A stretch of DNA of 22,164 bases, from positions 1 to 22,164 of the forward strand of contig JACDEP010000014.1 in the NCBI GenBank assembly GCA_013816325.1, given 5' to 3'. The DNA comes from Methylotenera sp. (GTDB taxonomy: Bacteria; Pseudomonadota; Gammaproteobacteria; Burkholderiales; Methylophilaceae). A program made the position numbers and the translations under genes. Shown piece by piece: positions 1 through 7,645 of the stretch (position 1 is the first letter of the stretch; every line of letters begins with the position of its first letter). The notes below the pieces were generated by a model. It saw only the letters and a program-made list of their open reading frames with translations. It was not told the origin of the DNA and made no database searches.

Positions 1-633
1 ATCATATTCATACATACCGATCTGGAATAGGCCAACCAAGGTAAATTGTTTCAATCGTGGCACCACACCAGTGGGCGTAAATTGGCCTTGCGGCGCTAAT
101 ACAACCACCTTGTCGCCTATTTGTGCGCCTAAAGCAAAGGCCAAGTCAGTACCTAAGATAATACCGAATTCACCTGGATGCAGATCTTGCAAGCTGCCCG
201 CCTTCATATGGCGACCCAGGTCTGCCACTTTATCTTCGGCAGAAGGCAATATGCCACGAATAATGACCCCTTGTACGCCGGAACCGTAGCTCAGCATACC
301 CTGTGCGGTAATATAAGGAGCACTCGCGAGCACATGCGGCTGTTTTACGGTGCTAGCAGCAATGTGTTGCCAATCGCTTAACTGATTATTGTTACCTGTA
401 ATTTCCAGATGCGAAGCCACGCCCAAAATACGCGTGCGCAGCTCTTTTTGAAAGCCGTTCATGACTGACAGCACCACAATCAAGGCGGCAACGCCTAGCC
501 CGATACCTATCATGCTGGTAAGGGAAATAAACGAGATGAAATGATTTTTGCGCTTGGCCCGTGTGTAACGCATGCCAACGAACAATTCAAACACGGCAAG
601 TTTGGCGAATGATGATTTTATTATTGAAAACAT
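1..633 (-). CDS. LolC/LolE-family lipoprotein-releasing ABC permease, 5' part (runs off the window)
   Basis: Only the first 211 codons lie in the window; the frame is open to position 1. The protein begins with a short cytoplasmic stretch holding VGMRYTRAKRKNHF (about residues 19-32). One strong membrane segment follows (about 34-58) and runs into LSVMNGFQKELR, a signature of LolC/LolE permeases. The rest reads as the periplasmic MacB-like domain. In this family the permease works with the ATPase LolD to extract lipoproteins from the inner membrane and hand them to LolA. Many betaproteobacteria have a single permease gene, so LolC and LolE cannot be told apart here. The ATG at 631-633 has no clear Shine-Dalgarno. 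A GTG 13 codons later (GTG TTT GAA) gives an N-terminus closer to family members and is an alternative start. The gene is divergent from the TSUP gene. Confidence 0.88.
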   Translation of the reverse strand, partial: MFSIIKSSFAKLAVFELFVGMRYTRAKRKNHFISFISLTSMIGIGLGVAALIVVLSVMNGFQKELRTRILGVASHLEITGNNNQLSDWQHIAASTVKQPHVLASAPYITAQGMLSYGSGVQGVIIRGILPSAEDKVADLGRHMKAGSLQDLHPGEFGIILGTDLAFALGAQIGDKVVVLAPQGQFTPTGVVPRLKQFTLVGLFQIGMYEYD

Positions 634-781
634 AGGCAGGATTCTAACAGGGTTGTGCAATTTGGTTAGTAGAGGATTGGTGATAGCAGTAGATTGGCAT
701 TCATTTTTACATTGCAGCAACTATTACAGCAACAGTACATAAGCGATAATAGCGTTGTCGTGAATCCACATACATAACAAA

Positions 782-1569
782 ATGAATAAAAGAAATCCCT
801 TAGCAATATTCAATGCTGGCGCATTCGTCGGAAGTCTGGGTGGCTTGATTGGCCTTGGCGGTGCGGAATTTCGCCTGCCATTATTAATTGGAGTTTTCGG
901 CTTTAGTGCATTACCAGCAATTATTTTGAATAAAGCCATGAGCTTGGCCGTAGTCGCTGCGGCGCTCCCTTTTCGAGCCAACGTCGTTCCTTGGCTAGCA
1001 GTATTTAGTCACTGGCAAATCATCATCACCTTGCTTGCTGGTAGTTTGATAGGTGCATGGTTAGGTGCTGGCTGGGCGATTAAACTTAAATCTCGCTTAC
1101 TGTATCGGTTGCTCGCTGTGTTACTGGTGTTTATCGCGCTAGCGCTTTTAATGGGCCATCACCCCAACGTTCCGTCCCATCAGCTTTTCACCGGAATAAC
1201 TCTCGCTATTGTTGGTGCGATAGCAGGGTTGGTATTGGTGTAGTGGCGTCATTGATGGGAGTGGCTGGTGGAGAGTTATTGATTCCGACCATCGTACTTT
1301 TGTTTGGGGTTGATCTCAAACTGACTGGCAGTCTTTCTCTGGCGGTTAGCCTCCCCACTATGATTGCCGGGTTCACCCGCTACAGTCAAGACGAAAGTTT
1401 TGCCATTATTCGAACGGAAAGAAAATTTGTCGCCATCATGGTGGCAGGCTCATTTGCAGGTGCATTTATCGGTAGCCGCTTATTAGGCATCATGCCAATT
1501 ACCTACCTTTTACCTTTATTGGCCATCATCCTGATTATTTCTGCTGTGAAAGTTTGGCAACATAGTTAG
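782..1569 (+). pseudogene. TSUP (TauE/SafE) family membrane transporter, split by a frameshift
   Basis: Two consecutive open frames, 782-1243 (153 aa) and 1243-1569 (108 aa from GTG), together make one protein of the usual TSUP length (about 260 aa). The first half has GLIGLGGAEFRLPLL near its N-terminus and the second has SLMGVAGGELLIPTIVLLFG. These are the two internally repeated family motifs. Both halves are rich in predicted membrane helices. The frames meet at TAGTG (1241-1245), where the first stop overlaps a possible GTG start. Adding one base near 1233-1234 would restore the expected continuous reading AGLV-IGVVASLMG, so a single-base deletion is the simplest explanation. TSUP proteins export or import small anions such as sulfite, sulfonates or sulfate; the substrate cannot be told from sequence. 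The start at 782 lacks a good Shine-Dalgarno. A sequencing error, a true pseudogene and a translationally coupled two-part protein all remain possible. Confidence 0.8.
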
Positions 1570-1604
1570 TTAATACGCGGACCTTCTCTGTTAAAATCGT
1601 ATTC

Positions 1605-2234
1605 ATGTTTACAGGCATCATTCAAACCGTAGGTCAAATCGAACACACAACGCCCATGGACGAGGACGTCAAGCTCTGCATTGCGTGCAATGGCCTTGAT
1701 ATGCAAGACGTGATTATTGGCGATAGCATTGCCGTTAATGGCGTTTGCCTTACCGCAATCAGCTTGGGCGATACGCATTTTGAAGCGCATGTTTCCAAAG
1801 AAACCTTATCGGTTACAGTAGGCTTAGAACCAACCGAAGAAGGTCATAATAAAACCGTAAACTTAGAAAAAGCCTTGCGCTTGAATGACAGACTTGGCGG
1901 CCACTTAGTGAGTGGCCACGTAGATGGCGTTGGTCAAGTGGTGCGCTTTGAGGAGTTAGGCGATTGCTGGCGTTTAGACATCCGCGCGCCACATAGCCTT
2001 TCTAAATACATCGCCATCAAAGGCTCTATTTGCGTGGATGGGGTCAGCTTGACCGTAAATAGTGTAGAAAAAGACATATTTTCCATGAATCTCATTCCTC
2101 ATACATTGGAAAATACTACGCTGCAATTTTTAGGCGTGGGTAGTCGCGTCAATTTGGAAGTCGACCAGATTGCACGCTATGTAGAGCGTATGAGTGAGTG
2201 GATGACGGAAAGCAATACCGACGAACCCGCATAG
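1605..2234 (+). CDS. ribE: Riboflavin synthase, alpha subunit
   Basis: It dismutates two molecules of 6,7-dimethyl-8-ribityllumazine into riboflavin and the pyrimidine precursor, the last step of riboflavin synthesis. The 209-aa length is normal. The N-terminus MFTGIIQTVGQI is diagnostic. The two homologous lumazine-binding barrels are visible as GDSIAVNGVCLT (about residues 39-50) and GSICVDGVSLTV (about 142-153), with SGHVDG (about 103-108) opening the second. The start follows the TSUP remnant by 35 bp. That gap holds a TTAAAAT stretch that could be a -10 element, but no FMN riboswitch would fit there. ribBA follows after 161 bp. The usual neighbours ribD and ribH are not in this window, so the riboflavin genes are at least partly dispersed. 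Confidence 0.97.
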   Translation: MFTGIIQTVGQIEHTTPMDEDVKLCIACNGLDMQDVIIGDSIAVNGVCLTAISLGDTHFEAHVSKETLSVTVGLEPTEEGHNKTVNLEKALRLNDRLGGHLVSGHVDGVGQVVRFEELGDCWRLDIRAPHSLSKYIAIKGSICVDGVSLTVNSVEKDIFSMNLIPHTLENTTLQFLGVGSRVNLEVDQIARYVERMSEWMTESNTDEPA

Positions 2235-2266
2235 AAACACTGAACACTAGCTGCGCGATTTAATTG

Positions 2267-2279
2267 CTACATAATGTAG
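2267..2279. repeat. Small perfect palindrome CTACAT-A-ATGTAG between ribE and ribBA
   Basis: A 6+1+6 perfect inverted repeat lies in the 161-bp gap between ribE and ribBA. It could be an operator or a weak hairpin. No T-run follows, so it is not a convincing terminator. The rest of the gap shows no recognisable FMN riboswitch core (no GGGGCAG- or ACCGGCGGT-like blocks) and no strong -35/-10 pair. Confidence 0.3.
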
Positions 2280-2395
2280 TGCTCATAACCTCGCTGTATA
2301 CTCATACTATTCTCGGTTTCTGTGCTCGTGCGCCCTGCACTTCAACCACTCGCTACAGTTATGCAGCGCTTCCTAATTAGAATAAAATAGGTCTT

Positions 2396-3514
2396 ATGAA
2401 TAAAAACGTAATCAGTTCCGCCAAAGATATCATCGATGAAATTAAGCTCGGCCGCATGGTTGTGCTGGTAGATGATGAAAACCGCGAGAACGAAGGTGAT
2501 TTGGTATTGGCGGCAGAATTTACCACAGCCGAACATATCAACTTCATGGCGAAACATGGCCGCGGCCTCATCTGCCTGACGCTGACTGAAGCGCGCTGCA
2601 AGCAGCTGAACCTAACCAAAATGGTACAGAAGAATGGTGCGCGTATGGGCACCAACTTCACGGTTTCCATTGAAGCTGCAGAAGGCGTTACGACCGGTAT
2701 ATCAGCTGCAGACCGCGCACGGACTGTGCAGGCAGCGGTTGCGAAAATCGCCAAACCTAAAGACATTGTCAGTCCCGGTCATATATTCCCGCTTGCAGCG
2801 ATAGATGGTGGTGTTTTGGTACGTGCCGGGCATACAGAAGCCGGCTGTGACTTGGCACAGTTGGCAGGTTGTGAACCCGCCAGTGTCATTTGCGAAATTC
2901 TTAAAGATGATGGCAGCATGGCGCGCTTACCCGACCTGATGCAGTTTGCTGCTGAACACAACCTGAAAATCGGCACAATTGCGGATCTGATTCATTACCG
3001 CGCAGAAAATGAAAGTTTGGTGGAACGTGCTGCCGAGCGCATAGTTCAAACGCCTTATGGCGAGATGAAATTGATTGCTTACCGCGACAAGATTGCCAAA
3101 GAAACGCACCTAGCACTAATAAAAGGTACGCCGACTGCAGAAGAAGAAGTGTTAGTGCGCGTGCACGAACCGCTATCTATATTCGACCTGCTAGACAGCA
3201 CCAGTTGTACGCATAGCTGGAACACTTTGCAGGCAATGAAAGCGATTGCTAATGCGGATGTAGGCATAATGGTGTTGCTGCATAACCAGGAAAGCGGCGA
3301 TGCAATTGTTGAACGCATTCTTGGTGCAGATGAACCGATACGCATTAACCAAGAATTGCGTACTTACGGCATAGGCTCACAGATACTACTGGATTGCGGC
3401 GTGCGCAAAATGAAGTTGCTAGCCAACCCACGCAAAATGCCGAGCATGGCTGGCTTTGGATTAGAAGTGACCGGTTACTTAGAAGCGGCCTCTTTTGAGT
3501 TTGTCGCGCTATAA
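2396..3514 (+). CDS. ribBA: 3,4-dihydroxy-2-butanone-4-phosphate synthase with degenerate GTP cyclohydrolase II-like domain (RibBA/RibBX type)
   Basis: The N-terminal domain (about residues 1-205) makes the four-carbon unit of riboflavin from ribulose 5-phosphate. It carries the acidic metal/substrate loop DDENRENEGDL (26-36) and RAGHTEAGCDLAQLAG (143-158). The C-terminal domain (about 213-372) has the GTP cyclohydrolase II fold signature at its end, LRTYGIGSQILLDCGVRKM (321-339). However, the catalytic zinc site is missing. Where active enzymes have VRVHSECLTGD...RCDCG, this protein has VRVHEPLSIFDLLD followed by a lone Cys at 271. The second domain is therefore probably not a GTP cyclohydrolase, and an active RibA should be encoded elsewhere. 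Such RibB fusions with a non-catalytic second domain are known in Proteobacteria (RibBX). Databases will probably label it bifunctional RibBA. Confidence 0.95.
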   Translation: MNKNVISSAKDIIDEIKLGRMVVLVDDENRENEGDLVLAAEFTTAEHINFMAKHGRGLICLTLTEARCKQLNLTKMVQKNGARMGTNFTVSIEAAEGVTTGISAADRARTVQAAVAKIAKPKDIVSPGHIFPLAAIDGGVLVRAGHTEAGCDLAQLAGCEPASVICEILKDDGSMARLPDLMQFAAEHNLKIGTIADLIHYRAENESLVERAAERIVQTPYGEMKLIAYRDKIAKETHLALIKGTPTAEEEVLVRVHEPLSIFDLLDSTSCTHSWNTLQAMKAIANADVGIMVLLHNQESGDAIVERILGADEPIRINQELRTYGIGSQILLDCGVRKMKLLANPRKMPSMAGFGLEVTGYLEAASFEFVAL

Positions 3515-3587
3515 ATTTTAATGCAAATGCACAGTAATTTATGCCATATAAACAATGGTTTACTAAACAATTATCTATGGTAAAATA

Positions 3588-4178
3588 ATGTCATTGGAAA
3601 ATATAAATCTTACAGGTCACCTCCTCATCGCGATGCCCGCCTTGACTGACCCTTACTTTTCAAAATCCGTCACTTTTATCTGCGCGCATAATCAAGATGG
3701 TGCCATGGGCGTGGTCATTAATCGCCATACCGATATTACCTACAACGCACTGTTCGAAAAAATCAATGTAGAGCTGCTTGATAGCAGCATCGCCAATCAG
3801 CCTGTGTTATATGGCGGCCCTGTGCAACCTGAGCGTGGCTTTGTACTGCACCCTGCTACTCAATTAAAAAATGATTGGGATAGCTCAATCACTATTGCGG
3901 AAAATACGGCGCTGACTACCTCTAAGGACATCCTAGAAGCGGTTGCGCTTGGCGAAGGCCCGGAAAAAATGCTGCTCACCTTGGGTTACGCTGGCTGGAC
4001 GCCAGGTCAGCTGGAACAGGAAATCGCTCAGAATGCCTGGCTCTCCGTTGAACCCAAAGATGTGGATTCACTCAATAGCATACTCTATGAAATGCAGCAT
4101 GAAAAACGGCTAGATGCAACCATGGCGCTGCTCGGCATAAACTTCGCCATGTTATCCGACGAAGCGGGGCACGCTTGA
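3588..4178 (+). CDS. yqgE: YqgE/AlgH family protein (UPF0301)
   Basis: The protein is 196 aa, the usual family length. The N-terminus LTGHLLIAMPALTDPYF, followed by FICAHNQDGAMGVVINR, is the defining family signature. GGPVQPERGFVLH (about residues 76-88) and LGYAGWTPGQLEQEI are further family blocks. The molecular function is not established. The family is linked by gene order to ruvX and, in pseudomonads and betaproteobacteria, to pyrimidine genes; AlgH of Pseudomonas was named for an effect on alginate genes. It is soluble, with no signal peptide. The gene heads a tight run of five genes: its TGA overlaps the ruvX ATG (TGATG). The 73-bp upstream gap is A/T-rich, with a TAAAAT directly before the ATG, and is where a promoter for the whole run would have to sit. 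Confidence 0.95.
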   Translation: MSLENINLTGHLLIAMPALTDPYFSKSVTFICAHNQDGAMGVVINRHTDITYNALFEKINVELLDSSIANQPVLYGGPVQPERGFVLHPATQLKNDWDSSITIAENTALTTSKDILEAVALGEGPEKMLLTLGYAGWTPGQLEQEIAQNAWLSVEPKDVDSLNSILYEMQHEKRLDATMALLGINFAMLSDEAGHA

Positions 4179-4702
4179 TGCAAGCCATTCAAAACGAGCG
4201 TTTGATCGATAATGAAAACGTATATTTGGCTGAAAAAGTATTATCAAGCACCGTATTGGGCTTTGATTTTGGCGAACAACGCATAGGTGTGGCGGTAGGC
4301 GAGCATCTATTGGGCACGGCAAACCCGCTGACCACAATAGATAACGAAAGCAACGAAATTCGCTTCCAGCTAATCAGCGATCTGATAAAAGAATGGCAGC
4401 CGAAGTTACTGGTAGTAGGATTACCTTTGAATGTGGATGGCAGCGAGCATGCGGTAACGCAACTTTGCAAAAAATTCGCCCGCCGTTTGAATGGCCGCTT
4501 TAATTTGCCAGTGATGCTGGTAGACGAGCGTTACAGTTCGGTTGAAGCAAGCAGCAAGTTGAACGAGGGTGGCATTAAAGGCCGCGCACAAAAAACCATG
4601 CTAGACCAAGTGGCAGCACAAACTATATTGCAAAGTTACTTTGATAGTATAGAACTGGAACTTCGCGATAAAATTAACCGCGAAAAAATATTTAATCAAT
4701 AA
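4178..4702 (+). CDS. ruvX: RuvX/YqgF-family putative Holliday junction resolvase (pre-16S rRNA nuclease)
   Basis: This RNase H-fold nuclease is thought to act in 16S rRNA 5'-end maturation and was originally predicted to be a Holliday junction resolvase. Visible family motifs are LGFDFGEQRIGVAVG (first catalytic Asp), LLVVGLPLNVDGSEH, VMLVDERYSS (acidic residue pair) and DQVAAQTILQSYFD near the C-terminus. I start it at the ATG whose A is the last base of the yqgE stop (TGATG). A TTG one codon upstream is also in frame, but the ATG is preferred. About 25 residues precede the first strand, which is longer than in many homologues, so a later start cannot be excluded. pyrR follows after 2 bp, so the two are probably cotranscribed. 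Confidence 0.93.
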   Translation: MQAIQNERLIDNENVYLAEKVLSSTVLGFDFGEQRIGVAVGEHLLGTANPLTTIDNESNEIRFQLISDLIKEWQPKLLVVGLPLNVDGSEHAVTQLCKKFARRLNGRFNLPVMLVDERYSSVEASSKLNEGGIKGRAQKTMLDQVAAQTILQSYFDSIELELRDKINREKIFNQ

Positions 4703-4704
4703 TA

Positions 4705-5238
4705 ATGAACACACCTACCCATATACCCAACGCAGAAGTACTGCTAAAAACCCTGGCAGAAAAGCTTGAGCCTTTATTACGTGAGAACACCGCACTGGTC
4801 GGTATTCATAGCGGTGGCGTCTGGCTAATGCAGAAACTGCTGGATTTGTTAGCGCCCACTATCGCTGAAAAAGGCATAGAGCATGGCACCCTGGATGTTT
4901 CTTTCTACAGGGACGATTACGCTCAGCGCGGCCTCAAATCTGAAAATAGGCCGAGTCAGATTCCCTTCGAAGTCCATAATAAACATATTATCCTGATAGA
5001 TGATGTGTTTTATACCGGTCGCACCACAAGGGCCGCCATGAATGAGCTGTTCGATTACGGCCGTCCCGCCAGCATTACCTTGGTGGCTTTAATTAACCGC
5101 GGTGGCCGGGAGCTGCCGATTGCGCCGCAGATCGTAGCTGCAGATATTCCATTAGATGCCACGCAAAATCTACAGTTAGTGCAAAACGCTGATAACAGCT
5201 TGAGCCTTCAACTTATCAATAATAAAGCACAGACATGA
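4705..5238 (+). CDS. pyrR: PyrR: bifunctional pyr regulator / uracil phosphoribosyltransferase
   Basis: The protein is 177 aa with a type I phosphoribosyltransferase fold. The PRPP-binding loop IILIDDVFYTGRTTRA (about residues 95-110), the early VGIHSGGVWL and the flexible-loop DVSFYRDDYAQRG are typical of PyrR. Known homologues convert uracil and PRPP to UMP, and in Gram-positives bind pyr mRNA to promote attenuation when UMP is high. In this Gram-negative context the regulatory role is less clear. Only 2 bp separate it from ruvX, and its TGA overlaps the pyrB start (ATGA), so no leader with an attenuator fits next to it. Translational coupling to pyrB is likely. Confidence 0.94.
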   Translation: MNTPTHIPNAEVLLKTLAEKLEPLLRENTALVGIHSGGVWLMQKLLDLLAPTIAEKGIEHGTLDVSFYRDDYAQRGLKSENRPSQIPFEVHNKHIILIDDVFYTGRTTRAAMNELFDYGRPASITLVALINRGGRELPIAPQIVAADIPLDATQNLQLVQNADNSLSLQLINNKAQT

Positions 5239-6227
5239 ATAATCCCCAATTAGATACCGATGGCCGCCTACGACACCTGCTTTCCATTGAGGGATTACCA
5301 AAAAAAATATTAAACCAGATATTGGACACCGCAGAATCTTTTGTCGGTGTCGCAGAACGTGAAGTGAAAAAAGTGCCGCTGTTACGTGGCAAAACCGTGT
5401 GCAATCTGTTCTTTGAAAATAGCACTCGAACCCGAACCACATTCGAAATCGCGGCCAAACGCCTTTCTGCTGATGTCATCAGTTTAAACGTAGGTACGTC
5501 GTCGCAATCCAAGGGCGAGACCATCCTCGATACCGTGGATAACCTTATCGCCATGCATGCCGATATGTTCGTGGTGCGCCATTCGCAATCCGGCGCAGCG
5601 CATTTCATTGCAAAACATGTGCCGGACCATATTCATGTGATTAATGCGGGCGATGGCCGTCATTCGCACCCTACCCAAGGCTTGCTGGATTTATTTACCA
5701 TCCGCAAATACAAACCGGAGCTGCATAATCTGCGCGTGGCTATTGTCGGTGACGTGCTGCATTCACGCGTGGCACGCTCCGAAATTCATGCCCTGACGAC
5801 ATTGGGCGTGCCGGAAGTGCGTGTGATTGCTCCTAAAACTTTATTGCCTGCACAGGTGGAAAAGCTTGGTGTCCATGTATTCCATGACATCAAAGCTGGG
5901 CTAAAAGACGTGGATGTAGTCATGATGTTGCGTCTGCAGAATGAACGGATGAATGGCGCCATGCTGCCAAGTGCACAAGAGTATTTCAAAACCTACGGTC
6001 TGACACAAGAGAAGCTAAGCCTAGCAAAACCGGATGCGATAGTGTTGCATCCGGGCCCGATGAATCGCGGTGTGGAGATCGATTCCAGCGTGGCAGATGG
6101 CGCGCAGTCAGTAATTTTGCCGCAGGTGACTTACGGCATCGCAATTCGCATGGCGGTAATGGCGATACTTTCTGGTGGACAGCCAAGCGCAAGTCAAGGG
6201 TCGACTAGCCAGGGTACAGGAAGCTAA
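5235..6227 (+). CDS. pyrB: Aspartate carbamoyltransferase catalytic subunit
   Basis: It condenses carbamoyl phosphate with aspartate, the committed step of pyrimidine synthesis. The carbamoyl-phosphate loop STRTRT is at residues 63-68. DGRHSHPTQGLLDLFTIRKY binds carbamoyl phosphate, and HPGPMNRGVEID near the C-terminus contributes to the aspartate site. At 330 aa it matches the class whose ATCase works with a dihydroorotase-like partner. No regulatory pyrI is present here. The C-terminus ends in a Ser/Gln/Gly-rich tail (GGQPSASQGSTSQGTGS), which looks disordered and non-catalytic. The start overlaps the pyrR stop by ATGA. pyrC' follows after 16 bp, as expected for a pyrB-pyrC' complex. Confidence 0.98.
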   Translation: MNNPQLDTDGRLRHLLSIEGLPKKILNQILDTAESFVGVAEREVKKVPLLRGKTVCNLFFENSTRTRTTFEIAAKRLSADVISLNVGTSSQSKGETILDTVDNLIAMHADMFVVRHSQSGAAHFIAKHVPDHIHVINAGDGRHSHPTQGLLDLFTIRKYKPELHNLRVAIVGDVLHSRVARSEIHALTTLGVPEVRVIAPKTLLPAQVEKLGVHVFHDIKAGLKDVDVVMMLRLQNERMNGAMLPSAQEYFKTYGLTQEKLSLAKPDAIVLHPGPMNRGVEIDSSVADGAQSVILPQVTYGIAIRMAVMAILSGGQPSASQGSTSQGTGS

Positions 6228-6243
6228 AGCTCAGGAAGTTAAT

Positions 6244-7518
6244 ATGAAAATACATATCAAAAATGGTCGCGTCATAGACCCTAAAAATAATATCGACAAG
6301 AAGCTAGACCTATTCATCGCTGCCGGCAAGATTGTGGCTCTAGGAACGGCTCCAGATGGATTTACGGCAAGCCAGACTATAGACGCTAGCAATTTAATTG
6401 TCTGCCCGGGCTTGGTGGATTTGTCAGCCAGACTACGCGAACCAGGACAAGAATATAAAGCCACCCTCATCAGCGAACTTCAAGCTGCGGTTGCCGGTGG
6501 CGTCACTAGCCTAGCCTGCCAACCGGATACTGACCCAGTGCTGGACGAACCTGGGTTGGTAGAAATGCTCAAGCATCGCGCCAAGCAATTGAACTTGGCA
6601 CATGTTTATCCCCTAGGCGCCTTAACCCGACAACTGGAAGGCAAGATTCTTTCAGAAATGGGTGAACTGCGCGCAGCTGGCTGTGTGGGCTTCTCTCAGG
6701 CAAATGTGGCGATTACTGATACTCAAGTACTGTGGCGAGCTATGGAATATGCCGCCACATTTGGCTTCACCCTATTTTTGCACGCTGAAGAACCATTTTT
6801 AGCCAAAGATGGAGTAGCGCATGACGGCGAGGTGGCTAGCAGACTCGGCTTAAAAGGCATACCTAGCGCAGCTGAGGCGCTTGCACTTGCTGCTATCCTC
6901 CGTATCGCAAAGGAAACCGGTGCAAACGTACATATCAGCCGCCTATCTACCGCTGAAGGTGTAAACATGATTCGCGACGCTAAAAAACAAGGCTTAAAAA
7001 TAAGCTGCGATGTGAGCGCAAATCAACTGCATCTGACTGAACATGATATTGCTTACTTCGATGCGAATTGCCACCTCAAACCGCCGTTGCGATCACAGCG
7101 CGATAAAGAGGCATTAAGCGCAGGTTTGAAAGATGGCACCATCGATGCGATTTGTTCAGACCATACACCGGTGGATGACGATGCTAAGCTGGCACCATTT
7201 GCTGAAGCTGAAGTAGGTGCTACCGGTTTGGAGCTATTATTATCACTGACCCTGAAATGGGCGAAGCAGGAAAAAATAGACCTGCTACAAGCCATTAAAT
7301 GTGTTACCCAGGTTTCAGCTGATATATTGGGTATTCCAGCCGGTGACCTTAGCGTCAATAGCAATGCCGATATTTGCATTTTTGCTGCGGATGAATATTG
7401 GAGAGTCAGCTCCACTACGCTTAAAAGCCAAGGTAAGAATAGTCCATTCACAGATTTGGAATTAGCGGGAAAAGTTAAAATTACCCTAGTAAATGGGCAA
7501 GTGGTTTATCAAGGTTAA
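6244..7518 (+). CDS. pyrC': Dihydroorotase-like protein, probably the non-catalytic ATCase partner PyrC' (PyrX)
   Basis: It has the amidohydrolase fold of class I dihydroorotases (424 aa) but lacks the hallmark metal site. Active enzymes have DxHxHxREPG after the first strand. Here the stretch is DLSARLREPG, with Ser61 and Arg63 in place of both histidines. HAEEP, HISRLST and CSDHTPV are retained in altered form. In pseudomonads the corresponding PyrC' is inactive but needed to assemble the dodecameric ATCase with PyrB. The same role is likely here, with a true dihydroorotase encoded elsewhere. I choose the ATG at 6244 because AGGAAG (6233-6238) sits five bases upstream. The open frame extends back to 6175, but that part overlaps pyrB and has no family similarity. 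Databases often call this gene plain pyrC. Confidence 0.92.
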   Translation: MKIHIKNGRVIDPKNNIDKKLDLFIAAGKIVALGTAPDGFTASQTIDASNLIVCPGLVDLSARLREPGQEYKATLISELQAAVAGGVTSLACQPDTDPVLDEPGLVEMLKHRAKQLNLAHVYPLGALTRQLEGKILSEMGELRAAGCVGFSQANVAITDTQVLWRAMEYAATFGFTLFLHAEEPFLAKDGVAHDGEVASRLGLKGIPSAAEALALAAILRIAKETGANVHISRLSTAEGVNMIRDAKKQGLKISCDVSANQLHLTEHDIAYFDANCHLKPPLRSQRDKEALSAGLKDGTIDAICSDHTPVDDDAKLAPFAEAEVGATGLELLLSLTLKWAKQEKIDLLQAIKCVTQVSADILGIPAGDLSVNSNADICIFAADEYWRVSSTTLKSQGKNSPFTDLELAGKVKITLVNGQVVYQG

Positions 7519-7645
7519 GAAATAAAACGGACAAAATAATTTAGAATTCAAGCTGTTTGTAATGAATCTGCGTATCTGCAGACTAATCGATATAAATGAT
7601 AAATAGCTGGATACTCGGCAGACTTGTAGTTTTTTTGGAGTTCCT

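Noticed and set aside
71..381. Two short plus-strand open frames at the left edge
   Set aside because: They are antisense to the LolC/LolE permease, which shows clear family motifs.
2267..2279. Palindrome as an intrinsic terminator of ribE
   Set aside because: The stem is only 6 bp, A/T-rich, and is not followed by a T-run.
5216..5608. 130-codon minus-strand open frame over pyrB
   Set aside because: It lies within the strongly conserved N-terminal half of pyrB and has no recognisable domain.
6175..6243. N-terminal extension of the pyrC' frame
   Set aside because: It overlaps the pyrB C-terminus and is not similar to dihydroorotases. A good ribosome binding site precedes ATG 6244.
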